The notes: generated by a model not told the origin, from the sequence alone. Counted from the first letter of the stretch, positions 34,935 to 47,759 are shown. The stretch: DNA of 64,000 nt from Dermacentor variabilis (GCF_050947875.1 NC_134568.1:267226702-267290701); one strand, 5' to 3'. Made by a program: numbers and translations.

Positions 34935-37900
34935 GCACGAAGGTTGCTCTTACCCGCACCTGCGCTTTTTTAAACAGGGCTAGTTTGATGTGGTTGTTTT
35001 TTAAATGAAATGGCAAACTATTAAGGCGTTAAGGTGCAATACTGTATTGCTCGTCTAGAGGCAGTGATCTTTCTTACAAGTCCGATGAATCCTTTTGTGA
35101 AAGGAATGACTAGCACTAATTTATTTTCATTCATTTGAACATGACCGCTTCATTTGACCGCTTTAATTTGCTTCATTTGACCATGACCTACCCAAACATC
35201 CGTGGGCGCAATAACGCAAAACTATTATAATCATTATATTCCATTTCTGCCATCAGGCCTCCACGATTGGTCAGCATTTTTTCGCACCCCCAAGACTTCG
35301 CTTGTCTGTCACATGACGTCAGGAAAACCCTTTAACTCATGTGACGTATTCTTAATTATTAGACCGAACAAAAAAAATATTTCAGATTCTCCTACTTTTT
35401 CACCTAGAGCCGTCCGCTGTTGGTCAAATGTTTTGGGCTGTCCCCACTTCGCCGGCCAGTCACGAGATGTGAAAAAACTACGAAAATTCACCACTTCGAA
35501 GTGGCGCAACAAAAACGAATTTTTTCGGAACTTTTGCGCGGCAGATGATGCTGTCGAGCCATTTCGGCACCCACACCCGTGACTAAAATAATACGGAAAA
35601 GGGATTGCCGCTAAAACTCATTTTCTCCTGTGTCTGTGAATGCAGAATGAAATTACTGGAGTCAAAACTTGGCATTGCAAGTTTTCTAGCGCTCTCATTT
35701 GTTTCCGCTTACGCGTGTTAATTAAGAAGAAATTCCGTTTTGTTGGCGACCCCGTGACCCGAATACTTTTGTTCACAGGTACGCCACATCGCTCAACCAC
35801 CTTTCTTAACGTAAGGGTTCGTTTAAGCGGCATTTTTACCCTTCCGTAGCATGCCCCCGCGTTCTTCTACCAGAAAGCGAAAGCTAAGGAAAGGGAACTG
35901 GGCCAATCGCCGACGCTGGCACTGCCATCCTCGTCCAGTTATATACTTTCACTGCGGTAGCTCGGCCCCAATGAAACGCTCGCCACTTCTACGTACTCCT
36001 CGCCTCTGGTCCGCCAATTAGACAAGAAAAACGAGTGAAGGTAGGCAATGCTATTCGCTTTAGAAGCAAAGCAAAGACACCTCCTATAGCGAGGAGCGCT
36101 TTTTATTGACCTCTGTAAACAACGCCGCGGGTCAGCGAACGATGCTTGCGTCGACGGTTACGTAAATATGACGTCAAGAGAGTGGAATAAGAACGTATTA
36201 GAATAGCTTTATTTTAAGGGTCTCCTGTATGCTATTTCACTTCTCTGCCGAAATTATAGACGCCTGTATAAACAGTGTTCGAGCACTGTATGTTGCTTGC
36301 TCTCATTGACAGGGACAAATTGTGCGTTTTACGTTCATTGCGCGCTTGAAATGGCAAAGTAGCCTTTCTTTGGCTTTATGTTTTTGTATACGTAGCACAA
36401 AGACGCTCGTATGTACTTACGTATGTTGTGGAAGGAATACGCTCTTACTATATACACGAATACTTATAAAATGTGCAACAGATTGCCACGTCTCTTTCAA
36501 AGCAATATTTTATAACAATATTTCAACAGCAACACTGTAAAAAAAATAATCGGAAATAAGGTTTGAGTTTTTGTTTCCGTCCTCTGGTGCGAGTCTGTAG
36601 AACTAAGTCGTGTCTAACTGAAAAAAATAAATACCGTGGAAGCGAAGTGCTACCCGCTTCACATGCAGACATAGGAGCGTGCGATTGAACCACTCTGTCT
36701 CTGCTTCCGACGGCGCTACAACGATAAGCTTTGGAATATCAAGGTGCCATGGGGATTTCCACAACAGTGTCTCCAAAATCGCTTTGAAGAACAGCCCTAC
36801 GCTGTTTACGGAGAGTTGAGACAGGCATCAATCAAAAGATGATGTCGGACTTGTTTTCTAGGACGTCTTTTTCACCTGCCTTTTCCTATATTTGCCCTGT
36901 ACCTTCAGGTATTCGTGAAAAACCTGTTCGTTCTACAGAAAACGAGCATGCTTCCGCCAGCAGCCACTTCCGACGATAGCTGCCACGTGTCCAGATTAGC
37001 TGCCTATAAAAGAAAGCTTCGCAATTCAAGGAACATTCGTCCAGGTACGCTGATCGAAGCCGGTACCAACGCCTTTGCGGGGTGGTCTTTCCACCAACTA
37101 AGATAACCAGGAGTCTAGCTTCGGTGAACGCAGCACGAAGGCGAATGAGTCGACAAATCGAAACACATTGATTTGGGCGGATGACAATTTTCCCTTTCAT
37201 GATCCTTCCTCCCTTTGCGCGCTTCAGTAGAACTGATTTCCGATGTTCAGTGTCCACGTTCTAAGAGATGTAGATTAATTCACCTTCCTGCTGCGACCTG
37301 TTAACTTCCTCGTTAACTCAGAAAGACCGCCAATGAAAGGCGTTGGTCATGAGGTCGATCTCTCCGGACCCGGATGAATTTTTCATCAACTGAGGACCTT
37401 GGTTTCCGAAAGACGGTGAAGGGTTTCCTTTAAAGCGTCATACTAGAGTTGAACTTAAAACAAACAGTGAAAATGAGATTCACAAAGCCGAATTTTTATT
37501 TCGCTTCCACTTTTCTTAAATTCTGAAATAAATGCGAAAATTCGTGCGGATGACCTTTTTCTCATTCATGAGCCTTTCTCCACGTTGACTGCATCCGTAC
37601 AACTCAGTTCCCATGTCCTCAAAGCTCTACAACTCCTTTCCTCTTCCATTGCAAATGCGTTATACATATCACAGAAAGCATTAGATATAGCGTTCTATTT
37701 CACCCTTTAGGGTTAGGTGAGAGAGTGGTTGAAGTAACTCGAATAGTATACGTACTCAACCATGTTCGCGTATGCTGCTGTTGTGCATAGCAAGCCCCGT
37801 CTCTTCTTCTACACTTACGCTCTCTAAAGCTTCTTCAGCACATAACTATTCCTTTGGCAGAGCTCCTTCACATAGACAAACCTTCTTTCCTAGATGTGTA

Positions 37901-37940
37901 AAAGATAAATCTATCCTGTACTCGTTCCGAAGACATTGAA
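34935..37940. other. C-only 3-kb stretch, no gene seen
   Basis: Present only in unit C; A and B join directly across the equivalent of its edges (near 2970 and 16770). ORFs of 126 codons (35202-35582, +) and 123 codons (36886-37257, -) exist, but I see no domain, start context or copy to support them. The piece from 35250 (CCTCCACGATTGGTCAGC...) looks like a dispersed tick repeat, from memory only. Confidence 0.4.
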
Positions 37941-38149
37941 AGGATGAAAGCTATTTTGAAGTATATTCGGTTAACTGTGCAGAACACATCTTTAGCAGCT
38001 TCACACAAGCTCAAACCATCGAAAAGTTGTTTTCGGCGATACGGTGCGTTCACCTGCTGTAAAAAGCTTTTTTTTTTTTTAATTTTCCGATTGGGAAAGC
38101 GGCCATTGACTCTCCCCCTGTCTGAGTCACAAACAATTCGCATCTTTTC

Positions 38150-38600
38150 CTTTCTTCCATCAGGTTCGCCCCAAACAGAGTAGACGGCAGTACGGCAATC
38201 CCGACAGGAGTCGTCCGTCATCACCGCACGTGTGGCTGCCGTCTGCACTGCTGCACTTTGTCACCACTGCAGCGACACAACAGCCCCAAGCTCTGCAGGC
38301 GGCGTTACCGTCCCATCAGCTGTGCTTATCCAAGCTGAGTGGCTGACCGTGCGTTCTCTGCTGACCACGTGACCGGCGACTTCGAAGCGCACTCGGTTGG
38401 CTGGCACGGTGGCCACACTAGACGTTAGGTGGCGCACTGGCGGCTCCGCTACGTTGACGGGCTGGTGTACCTGCGCAGGGTTTGGCGAGGACGTGCCCAG
38501 CAACCGCTGCGAGCTAGTCGCCGTGTCGCTATCCGGCAACGATAGTGCAACGAAACTGCGGCGCCGCTTGCGGGGAGCGCGTCCACTTTTCTTTTGTAAC
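38150..38600. other. GC-rich conserved block, unit C
   Basis: Homologue of 3170-3640. The minus-strand ORF (38261-38539) is kept. The segment just before the GGTTTGGCGAGGACG motif differs strongly from A although its length is the same. Confidence 0.3.
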
Positions 38601-38815
38601 TTTTTACATTATTTGCAGTGTATTTGTGTGAAAGTAGTATTGTTATGTGTGTTTGTAATACAGTTTTTTGCGGTCGAAATATGTTGCTATGTTAATTCCT
38701 TGAGCATGGCGTTTGTGGGCGATGGTAATGGGGGAAATTGAATAAGCCCTGCATTGTAATTCTGTTTTTTTTTAGTGATCACTATACCGTTCAAAAGCTA
38801 CGACGTCATCTCGAC

Positions 38816-38930
38816 GGATGGATGGATGGATGGATGAATGGATGGATGGATGGATGGATGGATGGATGGATGGATGGATGGATGGATGGATGGATGGATG
38901 GATGGATGGATGGATGGATGGAGATGGATG
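38816..38930. repeat. (GGAT)n tetranucleotide array
   Basis: The 3' tail of the adjoining minus-strand LINE, expanded. PSIH and MDGW repeat ORFs here are artefacts. Confidence 0.95.
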
Positions 38931-39380
38931 GCGGCTATACCCTTTGTAACGGGCGGCGGCTGGCGCCACCTAGCCTTTTGCTCCCCCTCCTATTTTTTTT
39001 CTTTCTTTATATCCTCTTCTCCTTAAACTAGTTTTCACTCCCCTCCTCCCCCCAATATAACTATCTAAAAAAGTATAGGAAACATTATCTCCCCGATTTA
39101 TGGTATTATCTCTCCCTTGACTTCCTCCACCAATCCTCTAGCCTCCCCTTCGTTACTGCCACTCTTTTCTCGTCTATTTGCCCTCGTTCCCCGGGAAAAC
39201 CCAATGCCCCTTCCATATCTGCCACTGTTCCCTCTGCCAGAGTCGGGCGAACGTCTGTGCATCTCAGCACTATATGCTCTGTGGTCTCCATTTCGGCTCC
39301 GCAAGCTGTGCACCAAAGGTCCACGTCTTCAAATTTAGCCCTGTATGTTTTCGTTCTCTAAACCCCCGTCCTAGCTTGCA
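38931..39380 (-). mobile_element. LINE 3' end, private to unit C
   Basis: A minus-strand 3' end of a non-LTR element. It encodes a C-terminal zinc knuckle CTACGAEMETTEHIVLRC and the end KGRLEDWWRKSRE, then a 3' UTR and a (CATC)n tail. A and B have the uninterrupted sequence (ATCTCGACAATCCTGC). It is the same family as the + strand LINE at 54609-56582, which ends RLEDWWLKSRE. Confidence 0.85.
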
Positions 39381-39713
39381 ATCCTGCTTCGCGACAATGT
39401 GGCCAGACCAGTCAAATGGTTTTGTTTGTGTGCTTGACTGTAATACCCTGCAATGGAATGTAATCCACGGATGCACAGGGGTCGCTGGAATTGCACGCCG
39501 CGCTGCTCGAAAGGAAGTCCTTCTAAAGCTGCCAGGATTCAGCCTTCCTTTTTAAGGATTGCTTGGGAGATAGCTGCAAAATATGAACACACAGTCACAT
39601 ACGTAGAAATGTGTTCGTATCGCTCAGACCTAAGAGGGACTTGCGGACTGTACGTTCGGACGGGGTAATGATTGGGATGATGAACTAGAAACACGGGAAC
39701 ATGATTACCGAGC

Positions 39714-39714
<1 letters not shown>

Positions 39715-39799
<85 letters not shown>
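39715..39799. repeat. (TTA)n microsatellite, unit C
   Basis: Orthologue of 4176-4260. Confidence 0.95.
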
Positions 39800-42630
39800 G
39801 CAAGTTCCACCCCTCCTCAAGTGTTCCTTTAACTCTGGTAGCTCAGATACGCATTATCCTTTCCGGCAACAACACAAAGCGCAGCGTGAACTTTTCTCTC
39901 GGCTTGTAGCACTATGTTGAAAACTATGATGGTCGTTCGTTCGTAGATGTGACAGCTGATGTTGATTTAATTGCTATACGAAAGTCATGAAAGTTTATTT
40001 GCCCATATTCGCCCTACAAAATGGCTCAAAATTCCTCACTGGTCTTGTAAAGTACTATACACGACAATAAATCTGAAAGACAGCGGAAACAGAAAAGCGG
40101 GGCCAACAGGCCTAGATATGTAGAAACTAAAAAATTTAGGCGCTGTCATTACCTTTGCAATTTGATTGTAACAATGATCACTTCTTCCACGTTGAACGTG
40201 TTGAAGCCAGCAAGAGAGGTAAATCAAAATATTTCAGGAGCTATGTGCGTTCTCACTGTTGTAAAAAGAGCTACCAAGATGTATGTATTGGTGATGAGAA
40301 TGGCGATGAGTCGAACACTGCTGATGCCTTTGCAAAACCTTTAGGTTCTGTATTTCGTCTAAATATCCTTCTACATCAAGTAACGTTGATTCTCACTCTG
40401 GTAGCGTGTGTTCGTGTGTAAGGGATGTTATCTGCAAGTAACATATTTCTGCTCGACACACGATAATACTTTCGCTAGAAGTCACTATATTTGGTAACGG
40501 TTAAATACTCTGCGAACAACATATTTTTAAGGAGCGTTTGGGTCAACCCTAATTAAAATGTATTTGACAATACTCGCCCTGTAGTGGTGAGAAGGAACGA
40601 GATCTTGTGGTATATACAGCGTATCCACTTAGAGCACAGACGATTATGGCAAGGAAAGCTGAGCACACGCACCTAGCATTTTGCGGCGTGCTTTCCCGAT
40701 TGTTGGGAACACAACACTTATTAGGCATGCCGATGGTAATATAAAGCCAATAATAAAATGTGGACCTTTTTCAAATCATATGGGGGGGGGGGGTGATGGG
40801 CAGTGACGCGATTTTGGGCAGCACGAGAAATTGTAGATAACTTTATCCAACAAGGGAATTGGCTCATCTAACGCACAAACGCTACTGGACGCACTATTTG
40901 ACGAGCCATGACAATACATACACGATTGCGATGGCAAGCAAACAATGTTCCCGTGCCAGGGCGCACCGTTTGACAAGCCTGACGGCCAAGGTGAGGTGCG
41001 TTATTTGCAACGGCTCCATTAGATGACGTAGAGTCGCAGACATCAGGCAGTGCTTCGACGTTAACTTCTTCCAGGTGGTATTGGTAGAATTGACGCAGTC
41101 GCGAAATGAGTGAATGACTTGCGTTGCCACTCTTCGCTCGCGGTACTCATATATGCGCATATATATATGGGGAGAGGGCGGGAGAGGGAAAAGGCGTAGT
41201 GAGAAGGCGAGGAAGCGCTACTATATACTATACACACGACAGCAGTTGCGGGCAAACTGGCAAGTTTAGGTTCAGGGTCCGGTATACCGTTTCGCCTTTT
41301 TCTGAAAAATAAACACCATGCAAATATGTCAAGCGGACAAATGATACACGGCGTACTGACGTCAGGGCGAAACTACGGAAACGGTCGCACGTGAAATCAA
41401 CACTTCTGTGCCTGCCTCCGCAGCTGTACGCCTATGGCATAGCGCAAAGAGGAAAGAAAATCCTGGAACAGGGTCAACAAAGTAAAAGGCCAGCTTACTC
41501 ATCCTCTACCATTAGTAAATACACAGAAATACACCTTTGAAGGCCAGGCTTATTGTATAGGTGCACCATTCAGAGCATATTTCCAGCCCAGTGGAAACCC
41601 AATTATACGACTTTGAGGGGCCCATGCTAGACCGCCATATAATTTGGGCATCGTATAATCGAAATGAGGTTCTCTGTGGTGCACTACATCTGCAGGCTTG
41701 GAGTGACGCCTGATGCCGGCAAAAGATGCCGAGAGCGAGTGGGGCTATATACTAATCCAGGTACAACCAAATTATGGAGGCCCACTAAGCTTCAACAAGG
41801 ACACTCCCTAACCAGAACAGGAATTATCCTCCCTGGTGCAGCATTCGGCCACTACCTCCCTCATGATTCCTACAATCAATACATGGCCCTCAGCAGCTGC
41901 GGAGCACCTGACCGAAGCGGCGGTTAGACCTGTAACACAGCAGAGGGCGCTAAGAATCTGTGGGACCGGACAGGCCGCCAATGGAAACTGACCGTGTCAA
42001 CCTTTAACAGCCGAACTTTGTCGAGTGAGGCTAGCTTGGTAGGACTTTTTGAGGAACTATTAGACATTGTTTGGTATATCATTGGCCAAAGAGAGATTAG
42101 AACTGGTGAGGCTTATACAGTGCTGAATAACGGGCATGTCCTCTGCTATAGAGGTCTCCTAGATAAGAAGCAATACGGAGTAGGATTCATAATCCATAAA
42201 GACATAGCGGGCAACATTGACGAATTCTACAGCATTAAAGGGACACTAAAGGTTAATATTAAGTCAACGTGGAATGTTGAGATACCATCCCAGAAACCTC
42301 GAAACGCTTGTTTCATGCGAAGAAGGGACTTAAGAGAAAATGCTTTCTGAAGCGCCCGCGTACCTCTAGCGCAGTACAAATCGCCGGCCCTCCGATCGAG
42401 GAGTGGTGACGTCATGGTCTCATAGTGACGTTGCGCTGTCGGTGAGTAAAACGGCGCCCGCAGACGGCGCTACGGCTTTTCTGCGCAAAACGCAAACGCG
42501 CGCACAGAAATAGAGCCAAGACAGAGCCGACAGTAGCGCGAAAGCGGAACTATGGTGGCTAGCGGAAGGGAAAGCGCGCGACGATAAGCTGGTTCTTTAT
42601 TTTATTACGCCAACTTTGACACTCGTTGCA

Positions 42631-42798
42631 ATGGACGACCCTAAGAACGACACATTGACTCGCGATGCTGGGCACGACTTCAGCGATTTAAGCACTGATG
42701 AACATGACCTGCTGCTGAGGGTTCGCGCTGCCGGCGTCGTTGCGTACTACTACGACGGCAACTGTATGTCATGGCTGTACATATTCGCACATTTGTAG
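42631..42798 (+). CDS. Short ORF shared by both TTAA elements, copy 1
   Basis: ATG in fair context (GTTGCAATGG). It encodes an acidic peptide with DFSDLSTDEHDLLLRVRAAG and VVAYYYDGN. Copy 2 (49657-49914) has the same frame with in-frame 3-base indels and several synonymous changes, which supports real coding. Homology ends after YYYDGN, where the cores of the two elements diverge. Possibly a first exon whose donor lies near there. Function unknown. Confidence 0.4.
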   Translation: MDDPKNDTLTRDAGHDFSDLSTDEHDLLLRVRAAGVVAYYYDGNCMSWLYIFAHL

Positions 42799-42832
42799 CT
42801 TTTCCTTCGTAAAAACCAAATGCCGCACTCAC

Positions 42833-43120
42833 CGCCCCGTCTTCGATCTGCAGTTCTTGCGATTCGGAGAATGCAGGCAAGACAGACGGAACAGCGCTAC
42901 GGGAAAGCATTGATTTGAAAGGCACTCCACATGACTTCAGTAAGTCGGCGTTGAACTCGTAATCCTCTGGACGAAAGTGCAGCGAGCACACGACGTGATT
43001 TTTCGCCTCTTTGCCAGCGCGCTGTGGCAGAGGTACGGCACTTAACCACTTCGAACGGAGGTTCACTCGTTGGCACACAGTGATAAGTAACTTCGGATTC
43101 GCCGCTGCAACTGCTTTTGG
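42833..43120 (-). CDS. THAP-domain exon inside TTAA element
   Basis: Minus-strand exon with the core of a THAP zinc finger (C2CH DNA-binding domain): KWLSAVPLPQRAGKEAKNHV, then CSLHFRPEDYEFN with the C-x2-H pair, and the closing AVP box (SRSAVPSVLPAFS). It ends at a consensus donor, GGGGCG|GTGAGT, on the minus strand at 42833. The N-terminal CxxC half appears displaced into another frame (a TYHCVPTSE stretch), suggesting a frameshift or a missed short intron. THAP modules occur in P and Kolobok transposon proteins and in host proteins derived from them. Likely a transposon-encoded remnant rather than a host gene. Confidence 0.7.
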
Positions 43121-44756
43121 CCAAGTTACGCGGACCGTTCGCGCAGCACGACGCGATAACGAAACAATTGAAACTCCAAAGCGCGCGCGGCGCAGTCGAG
43201 CGCGCAGAGTCGAGCGAAAACGAAACCTTTCGACCCTACTCAAGGGAAACGTCAAAACTTTATTTTTTCTTAGAATCGACAAGTAGCATTTTCTTCGGTC
43301 TTATAACCTAATGAAAGGATCTTTTTAATACGAGTAGTTGAGTACTGGTGACATAAATTATGATGAGGAGTGCCTCCGTCATCGGGCTAGTACCGAAAGG
43401 TCGCTGGGGGGTCTCAAATCGTGTCATGCATTTACCTCAATTTCTCGGCTACTAAAACTTTGTTCACGATTATATTGACGCTTTAGACGTTCTAGAGCAT
43501 TGCTTTATCACTTTAACTTTACTTCATAGTAACCTTTAGTGTCCCTTTAATGACAGGGTAGGTTTAGTCGTAATCAAGCTTAATAAGAGGTACAGATTAA
43601 AGGTAATACAAGCTTACGCTCCAATATCCAGTCACGATGATGAGTAAGTAGATCAGTTTTATGAAGATGTTGAATTCGCGATGAGAAAAGTGCAAACTCA
43701 ATATACTGTAGTAATGGGCGACTTCAATGTAAAAGTGGGGAAAAAGCAGTTGGTGAACAAACAATTGGCAGCTACGGCGTCCATTCTAGAAACGCTAGAG
43801 GAGAGATGCTGGTAGAATTCGCAGAAAGGAGTAAGCTGCGAATAATGAACACCTTTTTCAGGAAGCGTAGAAACACAAAGTGGACCTGGAAAAGCTCCAA
43901 TGGTGAAACAAGAAATGAAATTGATTTCATACTTCCTGCCCATCCCAGCACAGTGCAGGATGTACAAGTGATAAAAAGGGTAAAGGGCAGTGATCATAGG
44001 TTAGTGAGGGCTAGGATTTACCTCAATTTGAAGAGAGAGAAAGTAAAATTGGTCAACAAGAAACAGGTGAACCTAGAGGCAGTAAGGGTAAAAGCGGAAC
44101 AATTCAGGCTGGTACTTGCAAATAAATATGCAGCCTTAGAACAGCGAGATGTAGATGGCATATATAGGTAATGAATGAAACCGTAACTAGGCTGGCTTCA
44201 GAGGCAGCAGTTGAAGTGAGAGGCAAGGCACCAAGGCAACCAGTGGACAAGCTTACCCAAGTAACAAAGGACCTAATAAAGAAACGACAAAGAATCGAAG
44301 TGTCCAACTCAAGAGATAAGATAGAATTCGCAGAACTGTCAAAACTGATCAACAAGGCGAAAATAAATGATATTCGAAATCATAACGAGAGAAAGACTGA
44401 AGAAGCCGTAAAAAATGGACGCAGCCTGAAATCAGCGAGAAGGAAACTTGGCATAGGACAAACCAAGATGTATGCACTGAAAGATAAGCAGGGTAATATC
44501 ATCAGCAATCTCGAAGGTATAGTAAAAGCAGCGGAAGAATTTTATACTGACCTGTACAGTAACCAGAGGAGTTAGGATACCTCCATTCGTAACAGTAATG
44601 AACAGGATATAGAAACTCCTCCTATAACTAGCGATGAGGTCAGAAGGGCCTTGCAAGACATGAAATGGAGAAGAGCGGTAGGAGAAGATGGAATAACAGT
44701 GGATTTAGTCAAAGATGGAGAAGACCTAATGCTTGGAAAACTGGCGGCTCTCTATA

Positions 44757-46320
44757 GACCGTTTTTTCGTAGGCGCCGCCATATTGTGAACGCAGTGGCG
44801 CCGCCTATGAGCAGCGCCATAGTGGCTTGGGTGAAAGCGGTCTTTTGCATGGCAGGTATACGCTCGGCGGTAGGTTCTGGCGTTTGTTTTCGCGGTCGTG
44901 CGGTCTGTTTAGTATGACGTTCGTCTTCTACGTGGTAAACGGTTCTTTGAGACGTGCTGAAGTGGTTTAAGGCGTCATGGCCGGAATTTCTGCTGGTGTT
45001 GAGGTGGACGGAACACGCAGCGCGATGTGTGTGCGCATATTTGAGCCAACAATCAGACTCGGAGATCAACTGTGTATTTCCGAATGCTCCAATCACTAAT
45101 GTGACCTTATTGCAGTATTATCCTCTATTTCTAAGCTGCGGTTTAGGAGCCATAAAACATACGCGACGATCGTAACGGCGTGGGTACCGTTCTGCTACGA
45201 TATGAGCTGTGCTGTTATACTTTGACAAGCATTCAAACTATTCGCTGCAGGTTACGTTGCGTGACTACTTGGTTGGATGGATGAGGTTTCCACCCATGAA
45301 TAAAATAGTTTTGGCTAGTAACAGCAGCATACCTTACAGTCTGAATTAAGCTTTTCTAGCAAAGCGACCGTTTACGAACTGCACGAGCGTTCCAAGTAGT
45401 AGTACGTGCTGGATTAGATATATTTGTTCTATTAGCGCATTGTCCAAGTACGGCATCAGCGGTTATATATTTATAAACATTGTGCGGCGTTACCCCGTTT
45501 TCTTTTGCTATTTATAGAAAGAGGATGATAACCTAATTTTTTTTTTCGGTTGTGTTCGTTCAGTTCTCTACGACGCACTCACACGTATTACGGAAACTTT
45601 GCGCTCAAAAAGAGCCATCGCATTCTTTTTATGCGAACACTCTCATATATTATGGCTGTATACAGGCCAAAAAGGCAATGCCGAAGCACACAGCTTATAT
45701 ATGTATCGTGCTGGCTCACCAACCGCAGTGATGGCTGTGTTGAGCAGCGCCATGGCCCTCATGCAGCAAGGCTAGAGTAGACATATGGTAATTTCAAGCA
45801 TACTAGACTTGAAATGCGTGAGAACGATGCCAGTGTATCACAAATATTTGATAGCGCCTGGCGCTCAGATGTTTCGTGGTTACCTTAGGTTGGCCGTGCA
45901 CGAGCATGCGCTCTTATGTTTTATGTTTCACTCCCTACGCCATTCGATCAGAGAGTGAGCTGATTTACCATTTAATGCTGGTAATACAGAGACGCCGGTT
46001 TTCTTTGTTTAATTAACATCGATATAAGCAAAATAGTAAACAACGGATACACGCGCCGCGACTCATTATGCGCGTCACATTTTTGCGCCTCCAAGACATA
46101 TTTCTGCCTACAGTAGTTACCGATGCACCGAAAGGCTTCCCTAACTACCTTATATGAACGAACATGGCGTAAATTTCACAAAGTAAGAGCTGAAACATCT
46201 CAATATCGTTCCGCAGCACGCGACAGCAATACTTTCAAGCAGCGCCGCGCCGGATCGCCCAAGCCAGAGAGGAGGAAAGGCTCTCCGCACGCCCTATCCT
46301 CCTCGCCCGATGAAACGGTC
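44757..46320. mobile_element. DNA element flanked by TATA, inserted in the RTE
   Basis: A 1564-base insertion with inverted ends GACCGTTTTTTCGTAGGCG and, at the right, the complement of GACCGTTTCATCGGGCG, bounded by TATA at 44753-44756 and 46321-46324. Removing it and one TATA restores the RT frame (LAAL-YT-KCLMTATVPENW), as in the uninterrupted RTE at 62563-62982. The interior has only short ORFs; one of 40 codons starts with ATG at 44967 (MAGISAGVEVDG). Superfamily not assigned. Confidence 0.75.
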
Positions 46321-47677
46321 TATACGAAGTGTCTAATGACTGCAACGGTCCCAGAAAACTGGAAGAATTCAAACATTATGCTAATTCACAAAAAGGGAGA
46401 CGTTAAAGAACTGAAAAACCATAGGTCCATTAGCTTACTCCAAGTATTATTTAAAATATTTACCAAAATAATCTCCAATAGAATAAGGGCAACATTGGAC
46501 TTTAGTCAACCTAGGGAACAGGCTGGCTTCAGGAAGGGATACTCTACAATGGATCACATCCATGTCATCAATCAGGTTATCAAGAAATCCACAGAGTACA
46601 ATAAGCCTCTCTATATGGCTTTTATATATTACGAAAAAGCATTTGATTCAGTAGAGATACCAGCAGTCATAAAGGCATTGCGTAATCAAGGAGTACAGAC
46701 CGCTTACGTAAATTCCCTGGAAGATATCTACAGAGATTCCACAGCCACCTTAATTCTGCACAAGTAGGAAGATATCTATAAAGAAAGGGGTCAGAAAAGG
46801 AGACACAATCTCTCCAAGCTATTCACTGCGTGCTTGTAAGAAGTATTAAAGCTATTAAACTAGGAAGGCTTGGGTTTAAGGATCGACGGCGAATATCTCA
46901 GCAACCTTCAGTTTGCCGATGACATTGTTCTATTCAGCAACACTGCAGACGAGTTATAACAAACGATTGAGGACCTTAACAGAACGAGTGTAAGAGTGGG
47001 GTTGAAGATTAATATGCAGAAGACAAAGATAATGATGAATAGCCGGGCAAGGGAACAAGAGTTCAGGATCGCCAGACAGCCTCCAGAGTCTGTGAAGGAG
47101 TTCATTTACCTAGGTCAATTACTCACAGGGGATACTGATCAAGAGACGGAAATTCATAGAATAAAAATGGGTTGGATCGCATACGGCAGACATTGTCAGC
47201 TCCTGACTGGGAGCTTACCATTATCATTGAAAAGGAAGGTGTACAATCAGTGCATTTTACCAGTGCTGGCATATGGGGCAAAGACTTGGAAACTGACAAA
47301 GAAGCTTGAGAACAAGTTAAGGACCGCACAAAGAGCGATGGAACGAAGAATGATAGGCGTAACGTTAAGAACCCAGGAAGAGAGCGGTGTGGATCAGAGA
47401 GCAAACGGGCATAGCCGATATACTAATCGACATTAAGAGAAAGAAGTGGAGCTGGGCAGGTGATGTAATGCGTAGGTTAAATAACCGGTGGACCGTTAGG
47501 GTTACAGAATGGGTGCCAAGAGAAGAGAAGCGCAGTCGAGGACGGCAGAAGATTATAGGTGGCGTGATGAAATTAGGAAATTCGCGGGCGCTAGTTGGAA
47601 TCGGTTGGCGCAGGACAGGAGTAATTGGAAATCGCAGGGAGAGGCCTTCGTCCTGCAGTGGACATAAGATAGGCTGA

Positions 47678-47679
<2 letters not shown>

Positions 47680-47757
<78 letters not shown>
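47680..47757. repeat. (AT)n at the RTE 3' end
   Basis: Pure AT tract immediately after the GCTGATGAT end of the RTE. Confidence 0.95.

Positions 47758-47759
<2 letters not shown>

Larger units (their letters stand above)
31841..41443. repeat. Tandem segmental duplication, unit C (truncated)
   Basis: The third copy. It aligns with A and B from its leading AAT array through the empty I-type LINE site at about 41210 and stops at about 41443, where an RTE LINE begins. It lacks exon 2 and all of the right half. It contains about 3 kb (34935-37940) that A and B lack, and one private LINE 3' end (38816-39380). Confidence 0.88.
42239..43546. mobile_element. Kolobok/T2-like DNA transposon with THAP exon, copy 1
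   Basis: A 1308-base element with inverted ends AGGGACACTAAAGGTTA / TAACCTTTAGTGTCCCT, flanked by TTAA at 42235-42238 and 43547-43550. Removing it restores the RTE endonuclease frame (EFYSI|NDRVGLVVI). TTAA duplications plus a TTAAAGGGA start match the TTAAAGGRR motif of T2/Kolobok elements, whose relatives encode THAP proteins (family knowledge). Inside are a + ORF (42631-42798) shared with copy 2 and a minus-strand THAP exon. No full transposase is present, so it is probably non-autonomous or a deletion derivative. Confidence 0.8.
41444..47680 (+). mobile_element. RTE-type LINE, nested insertions, + strand
   Basis: A non-LTR element with an AP-like endonuclease and RT. After a 5' UTR-like stretch, the endonuclease starts near 41990 (TVSTFNSRTLSSEA), continues GVGFIIHKDIAGNI, resumes after an insertion with VIQAYAPISS and VMGDFNVKVGK, and ends DFILPAH...KGSDHRLVRARI. 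Linker ORF 44171-44575. RT: LGKLAALY before a second insertion, then MTATVPENWKNSNIMLIHKK, QAGFRKGYSTMDHIHVINQV, palm YYEKAFDSVE, then QFADD-like sequence near 46912 with stops. The end GDVMRRLNNRWTVRVTEWVP and the CCTGCAGTGGACATAA 3' UTR are typical of RTE. Numerous stops and two insertions make it dead. Confidence 0.85.

Noticed and set aside
38738..39031. MDGW and PSIH repeat proteins
   Set aside because: Translation of the (GGAT)n LINE tail.
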